Positions 1 through 4,975 of a DNA stretch of 6,377 nucleotides are shown in pieces. The stretch spans positions 1-6,377 of the forward strand of contig JAQVOZ010000083.1 of the NCBI GenBank assembly GCA_028702365.1, written 5' to 3'. Every line of letters starts with the position of its first letter. The first letter of the stretch is position 1. Both the position numbers and the translations under genes were made by a program. The notes under the pieces are model-generated. The model did not search any database and was not told where the DNA came from. It saw only the letters and a program-made list of their open reading frames with translations. Source of the DNA: Candidatus Omnitrophota bacterium (lineage in GTDB: Bacteria; Omnitrophota; Gorgyraeia; Duberdicusellales; 4484-171).

Positions 1-30
1 ATAGCAAATAGACCCTAACAATAAAGTGAA

Positions 31-58
31 ATTTTACTCTTATTGATGAATTTGTCAA
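31..58 (-). promoter_or_regulatory. Possible sigma-70 promoter reading left out of the window
   Basis: On the minus strand TTGACA (58-53) is followed after 16 nt by TAAAAT (36-31), a perfect -35 and a 5/6 match -10. It lies downstream of the dedA stop and would drive a gene beyond the left edge. I see no convincing terminator for dedA in 1-116, so readthrough is also possible. Confidence 0.45.
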
Positions 59-116
59 TATTTTTTGCTGCTTCGGCCATCCGTTCTTCTGAAAAATATC
101 AGGACAAACCGCTCCT

Positions 117-806
117 TCATTCCTCTATCACTTCAGGCAGTTCGATTGCCGGGGCGGATTTCACTGCCTTGCTCTTTGCTTTTAATAGCTTGATGGCCAC
201 AGGCGAAACTGACAAAATTATTATAACAAATGTAACTACTGCAAAATTATTCTTGATAATGGGTATGTTCCCAAACCAGAACCCCCCAAAAGTGAATACG
301 CCAACCCACGATATTGCGCCGATTACGTTATAAGAAATGAATTTGAGATAATTCATCCTGCCTATACCAGCCACAAACGGAGCAAAAGTGCGCACTATCG
401 GCACAAATCTTGCTATGACAATAGTTCTTGCTCCATACTTTTCGTAAAATTTATGCGTATATTCTAAATATTCTTTTTTTAGAAACCTGGCATTTTCATA
501 TTTAAATATTTTGTGGCCAAAGTGTTTTCCTATAGCATAATTTACGCTATCGCCGATGATAGCTGCTAAACTAAGAATAACAAAAACTGTAAAAATATTG
601 AATAAATCCTTGGCAGCAAAAGCGCCCACTATGAAAAGAAGTGAATCGCCGGGCAAAAAGGGCGTCAAGACAAACCCTGTCTCGGCAAAAATCACGATAA
701 AAAGCAGGACATATGCCCATGAACCGAAGTTCTGGACCACATAGATGAGGTGCTTATCAAAATGAATAATCAAATCAATAATATCTTTGATACCTGACAT
801 AGGCAA
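117..806 (-). CDS. DedA-family integral membrane protein
   Basis: A 229-residue polytopic inner-membrane protein of the DedA/SNARE-associated (VTT) superfamily. Members support membrane homeostasis, and some act as lipid scramblases or undecaprenyl-phosphate flippases. The first half carries the glutamate and PGDS signature (E42, P52-G53-D54-S55). The second half carries the ARFxPxxRTFxPFVAGxGRM signature (R133, R139), followed by the NVIGAxxW helix. These four charged residues match the positions reported as essential in E. coli YqjA (E39, D51, R130, R136). The tail is charged and cytoplasmic-looking (KAKSKAVK, ending EVIEE). The listed start is TTG, 6 nt after AAGGAGA (818-812). An ATG two codons later (800-798) lies 12 nt from the same site and could be the true start. 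Length is normal for the family. It is probably a separate unit from the nitrogen genes, and its exact substrate cannot be told from sequence. Confidence 0.93.
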   Translation of the reverse strand: MPMSGIKDIIDLIIHFDKHLIYVVQNFGSWAYVLLFIVIFAETGFVLTPFLPGDSLLFIVGAFAAKDLFNIFTVFVILSLAAIIGDSVNYAIGKHFGHKIFKYENARFLKKEYLEYTHKFYEKYGARTIVIARFVPIVRTFAPFVAGIGRMNYLKFISYNVIGAISWVGVFTFGGFWFGNIPIIKNNFAVVTFVIIILSVSPVAIKLLKAKSKAVKSAPAIELPEVIEE

Positions 807-818
807 AAATTTCTCCTT

Positions 819-833
819 AGTGGCTATACCACT
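819..833 (-). promoter_or_regulatory. Small hairpin next to the dedA ribosome-binding site
   Basis: AGTGG (833-829) and CCACT (823-819) form a perfect 5-bp stem with a TATAG loop, abutting the AAGGAGA ribosome-binding site of dedA. It could tune translation. The stem is short, so it may equally be chance. Confidence 0.3.
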
Positions 834-950
834 TTTTACCTATAAATAATTTGTATCGACGGAAGGGAAGCGCAATCTATACTTGAGAAGGTGAAACTTT
901 CAAGACGCGCAAAGTAACGAAAATGTTTCCTTGGGCCTTATAGAAACTGA

Positions 951-979
951 AGATTACCATATTGTTTTATGCTTGTCAA
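951..979 (-). promoter_or_regulatory. Possible dedA promoter
   Basis: TTGACA (979-974), a 17-nt spacer and TAATCT (956-951) lie 145 nt upstream of dedA on the same strand. The -35 is perfect but the -10 is weak (3/6). Such a transcript would have a leader of about 140 nt containing an imperfect stem at 882-904. I see no known riboswitch, no other gene in 807-1071, and no clear terminator after the P-II gene. Confidence 0.35.
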
Positions 980-1071
980 GCTCTTGGTTGCTTTCGAATC
1001 ATCCGTAAATATAATTAAGGGAAGTCTTTATCCTCTTTCCAACACTTGAATAATTTATGGTTAGATACGAA

Positions 1072-1413
1072 CTATCCTATCGCAACAGAACCGCGCTCCT
1101 TGGTACGAATTCGTATACACTCTTTTAAATCCAAAACAAAAATTTTGCCATCTCCGGTTTCACCGGTTTTTGCGCCTTTTTCAATTGCTTTTATCGTAGG
1201 CTCAACAAAGTCATCATTGACTGCTATCTCAAGACGGATTTTTCTAAGCAGATTGCCTGTTTCTTTGCTCCCCCGATAAACTTCGGCAACCCCCTTTTGC
1301 CTGCCGTGGCCAAGCACCTCACTTACGGTAAGCAGGTTGATTCCAGCCCTATAAAGCTCTTCTTTGACTTCCTCTAATTTGTATGGCTGGATTATGGCGA
1401 TAATTAATTTCAT
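1072..1413 (-). CDS. glnK: Nitrogen regulatory protein P-II (GlnK/GlnB family)
   Basis: A 113-residue P-II signal protein, normal length for this trimeric family. P-II proteins bind ATP or ADP and 2-oxoglutarate and control partners such as AmtB through the T-loop. Visible signatures are the start MKLIIAIIQPYKL, the T-loop base GRQKG (37-41, with Q39), EVYRG (44-48, with Y46 and R47), K58, the nucleotide-binding GDGK (87-90), and R101 and R103 in IRIRT. R47 is the residue that plugs the AmtB pore in the E. coli complex. The odd feature is position 51: the tyrosine uridylylated in proteobacteria is glutamate here (SKETGN at 49-54), so GlnD-type control is not expected. S49, phosphorylated in cyanobacterial P-II, is present. 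AAGGAGG lies 4 nt before the ATG. It follows amtB by 75 nt on the same strand, so glnK is preferred over glnB on context. Confidence 0.95.
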   Translation of the reverse strand: MKLIIAIIQPYKLEEVKEELYRAGINLLTVSEVLGHGRQKGVAEVYRGSKETGNLLRKIRLEIAVNDDFVEPTIKAIEKGAKTGETGDGKIFVLDLKECIRIRTKERGSVAIG

Positions 1414-1430
1414 TATTCCTCCTTATTTTC

Positions 1431-1486
1431 AGCTTTCAGCTGCCATGCAAAGGGCACCCCCTGGGGGGGGCTTAAGACTGAAAGCT
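1431..1486. repeat. Inverted-repeat element in the amtB-glnK gap
   Basis: AGCTTTCAG (1431-1439) and CTGAAAGCT (1478-1486) are perfect 9-bp inverted ends around 38 nt containing CCCCC-T-GGGGGGGG (1457-1470). The G/C block contrasts with the AT-rich surroundings. It fills nearly all of the 75-nt spacer and would form hairpins in the operon mRNA. It resembles a small miniature repeat. An attenuator is another option, but there is no T-run after it. Confidence 0.5.
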
Positions 1487-1488
1487 CT

Positions 1489-2808
1489 TTATTCTAAAAC
1501 CGTATACGCTCTTTCGCGATGCTGCGTCAAATCAAGGCCAATCAATTCCTCTTTTTCATTCACTCGCATGCCTACCAAAATATCAACTACCTTATAAATA
1601 ACCAAAGTGCCTATTGCACTAAATAGTATCGTGACTACAACTGCAAGCAGCTGCACCAACAGTTGTTTTGGGTTACCAAAAAACAACCCATCAGCTCCAA
1701 GCGGGTTTACAGCTTTTGAAGCAAACAATCCTGTTGCTATTGCTCCCCAGATTCCGCCTACGCAATGAACACCAAAAGCATCCAACGAATCATCATAACC
1801 CAGCTTTGGTTTTAAAATGCTTACTGCCGTAAAACAGAATACACTGACCAAAAACCCTATAACTATTGCGGGAACTATGCTTACAAATCCTGCCGCAGGC
1901 GTAATTGCAACCAGGCCCGCAACGGCTCCACTGGCTACGCCGAACATAGTTGGCTTACCATTACGAAGCCATTCCAGAAGCGCCCAGCTTAAACCTGCAG
2001 CCGCAGCGGCTGTATTGGTTACTACAAATGCATTTACTGCGATGCCATTTGCGCCTAAAGCACTGCCTGCATTAAAACCGAACCAACCGAACCAAAGCAA
2101 AGCAGTCCCCAAAATAACAAAAGGAAGGTTGTGCGGAGCCGGAATATTTGAATCAAGATTTTTCCTTCTTCCTATTAATAAAGCGGTAACAATCGCAGCT
2201 ATTCCTGCATTTATATGCACGACCGTGCCGCCGGCAAAATCAAGCGCACCTAAATTACGTAACCACCCTCCCATGGCCCAAACCCAGTGACAAAGAGGGT
2301 CATAGACAAATGTTATCCAAAGTATTGTAAATAGTAAAAAAGCAGAAAATTTCATTCTTTCGGCAAAAGCCCCGATTATCAACGCAGGCGTAATTATCGC
2401 AAACATTGCCTGAAAAATCATAAAGGCCTGGTGGGGAATAGTTGATGAATAATCCGCATATGGAGTAAACCCCACACCATTTAATCCAAACCAGCCAAAC
2501 CCGCCCCAGAAGCCTTCAACCGGCGCGAATGAAAGACTGTAGCCAAAGAGAACCCATTGCACGCTCACAACGCACAGGATGATAAAACATTGCATAAGTA
2601 TGCTTAAGATATTTTTCTTACGCACCATTCCGCCGTAAAAAAATGCTAAGCCTGGCGTCATAAACATGACCAATGCGGAACAGACAAGAACCCATGCAGT
2701 GTCTCCGGTATCGATTTTGAACTCTGCTGTTTGCGCAAAAACAAAAGGCGCAATTGTAGCACACGCCAGGAATACCGAAACCGATAAAAAAAATTTTGAC
2801 AGCCTCAT
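1489..2808 (-). CDS. amtB: Ammonium transporter AmtB
   Basis: A 439-residue Amt/MEP/Rh channel that carries ammonium across the inner membrane as a trimer. An N-terminal signal peptide (1-25, ending PFVFA before Q26) precedes the membrane core, as in E. coli AmtB. The pore residues are all present: twin histidines H198 (VVHINAG) and H348 (FGVHCVGGIWG), D190 in ALDFAGG, W242 and F245 in GWFGFNAGS, S249, and the Phe-gate candidate F132. Positions of H198, H348, D190, W242, F245 and S249 are offset by a constant 30 from E. coli numbering. The cytoplasmic tail (GMRVxxxEExxGLDxxxHxExAY) is the conserved P-II interaction tail. The ATG is preceded by GGAGGAGG about 11 nt upstream. It is first in an operon with the P-II gene. 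I could not identify a clear sigma-70 or sigma-54 promoter. Confidence 0.97.
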   Translation of the reverse strand: MRLSKFFLSVSVFLACATIAPFVFAQTAEFKIDTGDTAWVLVCSALVMFMTPGLAFFYGGMVRKKNILSILMQCFIILCVVSVQWVLFGYSLSFAPVEGFWGGFGWFGLNGVGFTPYADYSSTIPHQAFMIFQAMFAIITPALIIGAFAERMKFSAFLLFTILWITFVYDPLCHWVWAMGGWLRNLGALDFAGGTVVHINAGIAAIVTALLIGRRKNLDSNIPAPHNLPFVILGTALLWFGWFGFNAGSALGANGIAVNAFVVTNTAAAAAGLSWALLEWLRNGKPTMFGVASGAVAGLVAITPAAGFVSIVPAIVIGFLVSVFCFTAVSILKPKLGYDDSLDAFGVHCVGGIWGAIATGLFASKAVNPLGADGLFFGNPKQLLVQLLAVVVTILFSAIGTLVIYKVVDILVGMRVNEKEELIGLDLTQHRERAYTVLE

Positions 2809-2843
2809 ACTTTTTTATACCTCCTCCGCTGTTAAATAAGGCC

Positions 2844-2890
2844 TTCCATAAATCCCCGACCTAAAGGCCGGGGTACTAGCACGGCCAATT
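2844..2890. repeat. REP-like palindrome, copy 1 (amtB leader)
   Basis: CCCCG and CGGGG arms (2854-2873) make a 9-bp stem with one A/C mismatch. On the minus strand, the amtB sense strand, this becomes a G-U pair, so the amtB mRNA forms it fully. The flank TACTAGCACGGCC on the right and TTCCATAA on the left resemble those of the neighbouring copy. A short mobile palindrome of the REP or IS200/IS605-end type is the likely origin. No transposase lies in the window. Confidence 0.5.
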
Positions 2891-2902
2891 CCCAAGCGGC
2901 AC

Positions 2903-2976
2903 TCCTTTTATCCCCGCCCTAGCCACCAGGCCGGAGGCCCGTTGGGCTAAAAGGCGGGGTTTTAGTGCCGCGGGGA
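2903..2976. repeat. REP-like palindrome, copy 2 (amtB leader)
   Basis: CCCCGCC (2912-2918) pairs with GGCGGGG (2953-2959). Inner arms AGCC (2921-2924)/GGCT (2945-2948) and GGCC (2929-2932)/GGCC (2936-2939) extend it to a branched hairpin of about 48 nt. Flanks TCCTTTTAT and TTTTAGTGCCGCGG align with those of the palindrome 40 nt away, in the same orientation. Together they occupy the stretch just upstream of amtB and would fold in its mRNA leader. Confidence 0.5.
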
Positions 2977-3018
2977 ATAAAAAAGCGCCTTCTTTTCCAA
3001 TCATGGATTTGAAGACGC
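2976..3018 (-). terminator. Second rho-independent terminator or attenuator before amtB
   Basis: On the minus strand GCGTCTTC (3018-3011) pairs with GAAGGCGC (2992-2985) with one G-U pair. An inner CC/GG closes the loop, and a T6 run (2984-2979) follows. It lies downstream of a complete terminator, so it is redundant for the sigma-like gene and may control entry into amtB. An upstream AGACGC (3026-3021) can pair with the 5' arm instead. Confidence 0.65.
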
Positions 3019-3028
3019 CTGCGTCTAA

Positions 3029-3061
3029 AATAAAAAACGGCGTTCTTTTACGAACGCCGTT
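3029..3061 (-). terminator. Rho-independent terminator of the sigma-like gene
   Basis: A perfect 10-bp stem (3061-3052 with 3045-3036, core ACGGCGTTC/GAACGCCGT) with a 6-nt loop is followed on the minus strand by T-rich TTTTTTATTTT. It begins 64 nt after the stop of the sigma-like gene. The loop (GTAAAA) does not fit the ANTAR AxxGxx rule. Confidence 0.88.
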
Positions 3062-3124
3062 ACCTTACACTACAATGTGCTTACAACAATACAAGTAAAA
3101 CAGAAGCTATCCTGGTAACTAAAT

Positions 3125-3649
3125 TCATGAAATCTCTTTTTTTATCGCTGCGCATTTATTTTTTATTTTATTTTTTATTTTTACAACCATTACATGCGAC
3201 ATGCCAAAACGCTTGCCGATTTCTCTTACGGTTAAATCATCAAGGCACAGGCTGATTATCTCTTTTTCTTTTTCAGAAAGCTTCTCATAAATATCTTCCA
3301 AAAGTAAGCGGTATTCGAAAGAAATACTGCCGGTATCTATGCACTTTGACGCAAGGACATCTTCCAGGGTTCCCTCATTCTCGTTTATGACGGTACTTAA
3401 ACTTGTGGATCTGGAATCTATTTTCTTATAAACCTTTCTTATGTGATTTTTAAGGAAAAAAAGGCAGCCTTGTAAAATATAACTGTCTGTCTTGCCGGAT
3501 AGTTTATTCCTGTTATATTTTTCCCATAAGCTCAACAATGCCTCCTGATACAAATCATCATCATCAAATGACGTATATCTTCCGTCAAGCTTTTTGGTTA
3601 TTGCTTTTAATTTTGGTGATATTTTGGCTATTAGTTCTTCAAAACTCAT
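3125..3649 (-). CDS. Small sigma-70-family (ECF-like) RNA polymerase sigma factor
   Basis: A 174-residue protein with the two-domain layout of small alternative sigma factors. Residues about 5-75 look like region 2: an acidic FDDDDLYQEALLSLWEKY helix resembling the core-RNAP-binding DLxQEaFLxlW motif, then a basic LKNHIRKVYKK helix in the place of the -10 recognition part. A polar linker (about 78-108) follows. Residues about 112-168 look like region 4 (LSEKEKEIISLCLDDLTVREIGKRFG, then a basic recognition helix VVKIKNKIKNK). No anti-sigma gene is adjacent. The ATG has no strong Shine-Dalgarno site, and 155 nt of palindromic sequence separates it from the upstream terminator. It sits between the ANTAR regulator and amtB, so a role in nitrogen-gene transcription is possible but unproven. 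A phage-type regulator with sigma-like domains is an alternative. Confidence 0.75.
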   Translation of the reverse strand: MSFEELIAKISPKLKAITKKLDGRYTSFDDDDLYQEALLSLWEKYNRNKLSGKTDSYILQGCLFFLKNHIRKVYKKIDSRSTSLSTVINENEGTLEDVLASKCIDTGSISFEYRLLLEDIYEKLSEKEKEIISLCLDDLTVREIGKRFGMSHVMVVKIKNKIKNKCAAIKKEIS

Positions 3650-3689
3650 ATTTACATGCTCTATTTACCCCTTGCACCTATATATCGTG

Positions 3690-3726
3690 CAAATTTCCGC
3701 GCTCGCTTCGCTCCCAGGAAAATTTG
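3690..3726. repeat. Palindromic repeat A upstream of the sigma-like gene
   Basis: CAAATTTCC (3690-3698) and GGAAAATTTG (3717-3726) form arms with a one-base bulge around a G/C-rich core, GCGCTCGCTTCGCTC. A second palindrome with A/T arms (GG)AAAATT and a G/C core follows 31 nt to the right, so this looks like one of a pair of dispersed palindromes. Between them CGAAG-TG-CTTCG (3729-3740) is a further dyad. Confidence 0.5.
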
Positions 3727-3750
3727 TACGAAGTGCTTCGAGGTTAATTC

Positions 3751-3799
3751 GGCAACACAATTTTCCGGCACTCCCTACGGTCGCTTGAAAATTGGTGCC
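3751..3799. repeat. Palindromic repeat B upstream of the sigma-like gene
   Basis: CAATTTTC (3758-3765) and GAAAATTG (3787-3794) are perfect 8-bp arms around GGCACTCCCTACGGTCGC. Outer GGCA (3751-3754) and TGCC (3796-3799) extend the structure imperfectly. It shares the A/T-arm, G/C-core design of the palindrome to its left. It lacks a T-run and is not a terminator. Confidence 0.5.
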
Positions 3800-3804
3800 T
3801 CATT

Positions 3805-3851
3805 AAATAAAAAAGCCCTCAAAATAAGCATTCTTAGCCTGTTTTGAGGGC
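3805..3851 (-). terminator. Second tandem terminator after the ANTAR locus
   Basis: GCCCTCAAAA (3851-3842) pairs perfectly over 10 bp with TTTTGAGGGC (3824-3815), with an inner TAAG/CTTA stem in the loop, followed by TTTTTTATTT (3814-3805). An upstream GAGG (3863-3860) could pair with CCTC of the 5' arm and weaken it, but that is only 4 bp. Confidence 0.85.
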
Positions 3852-3865
3852 GGCGTTGTCCTCTA

Positions 3866-3898
3866 AAAATAAAAAATCCCCAATCTTTTGGATTGAGG
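3866..3898 (-). terminator. First tandem terminator, overlapping an ANTAR-type hairpin
   Basis: CCTCAATC (3898-3891) pairs with GATTGGGG (3885-3878), including one G-U pair, with a 5-nt CAAAA loop, followed by TTTTTT (3876-3871) and TATTTTT. The first bases of its 5' arm are also the 3' arm of a small hexaloop hairpin (GCCT, 3899-3896), so the two structures exclude each other. Confidence 0.85.
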
Positions 3899-3923
3899 CT
3901 TCTTTGCCTTAAACGTCTTTGTT
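3896..3923 (-). ncRNA. Candidate ANTAR-protein RNA motif (tandem hexaloop hairpins)
   Basis: Two consecutive minus-strand hairpins have six-base loops with A at position 1 and G at position 4. The first is AAC-AAAGAC-GTT (3923-3912). The second is AGGC-AAAGAA-GCCT (3909-3896). The A1/G4 rule in paired hexaloops is the published hallmark of ANTAR antiterminator sites, where the second hairpin blocks a terminator. Here the second hairpin shares bases with the terminator just downstream. The gene immediately upstream encodes an ANTAR protein, and a promoter places the RNA start just before the motif. The weak point is stem length: 3 and 4 bp. If real, it is either the leader of an antiterminated transcript or a short decoy RNA of about 50 nt (first terminator) or 115 nt (second). 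Confidence 0.5.
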
Positions 3924-3928
3924 ATATA

Positions 3929-3957
3929 TTTATAACATATAAATACCGGCCTGTCAA
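3929..3957 (-). promoter_or_regulatory. Near-consensus promoter at the end of the ANTAR gene
   Basis: TTGACA (3957-3952), an exact 17-nt spacer and TATAAA (3934-3929) on the minus strand. The -35 overlaps the TGA stop of the GAF-ANTAR gene. The predicted RNA start near 3922 lies at the first ANTAR-type hairpin, and a terminator follows within about 50 nt, so this promoter seems dedicated to a short regulated RNA. Confidence 0.7.
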
Positions 3958-4655
3958 GTTCCTTTGATCTCGTGAGAAAGTATTATAGCCTCAGCAACGT
4001 CCTTCATCGTAAGACGCTTGTTCATGCTTGCTTTTCTAAGAAGCTCATAAGCCTGCTCTTCAGAGAGATTCTTCTGTTTCATCAGTATGCCTTTCGCCTT
4101 TTCTATTTTTTTACGCGCCTCAAGCTCTTCCTGAACAATTTTCGTTTTAACCATTAGCTCGGTATTTTCTATGGCAACTGCAGCCTGATTGGCAACCACA
4201 GTTAAAAGGTCAATATCGCTTTCACTGAATTCATACGATGTGGTTGTATAGCAATTGACTACCCCTATAACCCTGTTTTTTACCATCATCGGCACGCTGA
4301 GCATTGAGGTTAGTTTTTCTTTCTTGGCCAAAGTCTTTTCTTTGTAACGGCTATCCTTTAAAACATCCCGTATCACAATGGGCTTTTTTTCTTTAGCTAC
4401 CAAGCCCACAATACCCTCGCCTACCATCAGCTTTCTTTCCTTAAGATACTCCTCACTCATCGCCTGGGTTGCCCTGATACGCAGTGCCTGTTCCTTTTCA
4501 TCAACCAGCCAGAGAGAACATATCTTGGCATGCATTACATTAGCGGAAAGAGTAACGATGAGTTTTAAAATATCCTCCAGGTAAAGATCGCTGGTTATAG
4601 CTTTGCCAATCTTACTTAGCGCTGCGAGGTATTCTTTATAAGAACTTTTTTTCAT
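3954..4655 (-). CDS. GAF-ANTAR transcription antiterminator
   Basis: A 233-residue soluble regulator. Residues about 22-165 form a GAF sensor domain (LxLVDEKEQALRIRA, then VGEGIVGLVAKEKKPIVIRDV, SMLSVPMMVKNRVIGVVNCY, and a closing helix LLTVVANQAAVAIENTEL). A short coiled helix (166-182) leads into a C-terminal ANTAR domain (about 172-228) with the signature RKKIEKAKGILM (181-192), EEQAYELLRKASM (199-211) and DVAEAII (219-225). ANTAR domains bind paired RNA hairpins and prevent termination, for example NasR, AmiR and EutV, often in nitrogen metabolism. There is no receiver domain, so the signal should come through the GAF ligand, which is unknown; C46 and C135 are the GAF cysteines. It is divergent from the GS gene and followed directly by an ANTAR-type RNA motif. 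The ATG has only a weak AAAGG site about 10 nt upstream. Confidence 0.92.
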   Translation of the reverse strand: MKKSSYKEYLAALSKIGKAITSDLYLEDILKLIVTLSANVMHAKICSLWLVDEKEQALRIRATQAMSEEYLKERKLMVGEGIVGLVAKEKKPIVIRDVLKDSRYKEKTLAKKEKLTSMLSVPMMVKNRVIGVVNCYTTTSYEFSESDIDLLTVVANQAAVAIENTELMVKTKIVQEELEARKKIEKAKGILMKQKNLSEEQAYELLRKASMNKRLTMKDVAEAIILSHEIKGT

Positions 4656-4679
4656 AATAGTGCCTTTTTAATATGTCAT

Positions 4680-4707
4680 ATTGTAGCAACTTTTAATATA
4701 AAATCAA
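4680..4707 (-). promoter_or_regulatory. Possible promoter of the GAF-ANTAR gene
   Basis: TTGATT (4707-4702), a 16-nt spacer and TACAAT (4685-4680) on the minus strand. The RNA would start near 4673, giving a leader of about 18 nt. A perfect dyad lies just upstream of the -35. Confidence 0.5.
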
Positions 4708-4720
4708 CACTTAAGCTTTC

Positions 4721-4741
4721 TCAGGTTCTTAAAGAACCTGA
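4721..4741. promoter_or_regulatory. Perfect 10-bp dyad upstream of the ANTAR promoter
   Basis: TCAGGTTCTT (4721-4730), one central A, and AAGAACCTGA (4732-4741) form a perfect inverted repeat. It sits 14 bp upstream of the putative ANTAR -35, a normal position for an activator site. No T-run follows on either strand, so it is not a terminator. It shares no motif with the TTGTAAA repeats at the GS promoter, so a different regulator would bind. Confidence 0.5.
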
Positions 4742-4881
4742 ACAAACCAAAGATAGCAATACCTGCCGATAACAACTTTTAGGGCATATAAACTTCACAC
4801 ATTTCCAACAGGCTTTACAAAAACCGTAGATTATGCCTATTTTTTAAGCAAAAAATGCTATATTTTTCAATGTTTTTGCCT

Positions 4882-4969
4882 CTTTGTAAAAATCTTGAAA
4901 AAAATACTTGACAATTGTAAATGAATGTTTTACAATTGTAGCGTAATAATAAAATATTGGTTTACAAAG
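4882..4969. promoter_or_regulatory. Nested operator-like inverted repeats over the GS promoter
   Basis: Inner arms ACAATTGTAAA (4911-4921) and TTTACAATTGT (4929-4939) are a perfect 11-bp inverted repeat around 7 bp. Each arm contains the palindrome ACAATTGT, and the two copies are 21 bp apart, about two helical turns. Outer arms CTTTGTAAA (4882-4890) and TTTACAAAG (4961-4969) form a second perfect repeat with almost the same centre (near 4925). The shared half-site TTGTAAA thus occurs four times, each outer copy 31-32 bp from its inner neighbour. The inner pair overlaps the -35 and -10, so binding would repress. A lone TTTACAA also lies at 4814-4820. The TGTAA/TTACA half-sites resemble those of GlnR/TnrA boxes, but the spacing is 9 rather than 7. 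Confidence 0.75.
4908..4936 (+). promoter_or_regulatory. GS gene promoter
   Basis: TTGACA (4908-4913), exactly 17 nt, then TACAAT (4931-4936): 11 of 12 consensus bases. The RNA should start near 4943, giving a leader of about 63 nt. Palindromes cover both boxes. A/T tracts upstream (4839-4907) may add an UP-like or curved-DNA effect. In 4742-4881 I see no gene. Confidence 0.82.
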
Positions 4970-4975
4970 CGAAAG

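Noticed and set aside
1817..2290. 157-codon plus-strand open frame inside amtB
   Set aside because: It is antisense to a fully convincing AmtB, its product has low complexity and no family features, and it has no start context.
3036..3061. ANTAR hexaloop in the terminator after the sigma-like gene
   Set aside because: The six-base loop reads GTAAAA on the transcript, which breaks the A1/G4 rule.
2809..3124. Sigma-54 promoter for amtB
   Set aside because: I looked for GG-N10-GC within a TGGCAC/TTGC context on the minus strand and found no acceptable match.
3690..3799. CRISPR array
   Set aside because: There are only two imperfect palindromes with different cores, no regular repeat-spacer pattern and no cas genes.
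4911..4939. Classical GlnR/TnrA box
   Set aside because: Half-sites match TGTNA/TNACA, but the spacer is 9 bp instead of 7, so it is reported as an uncharacterised operator.
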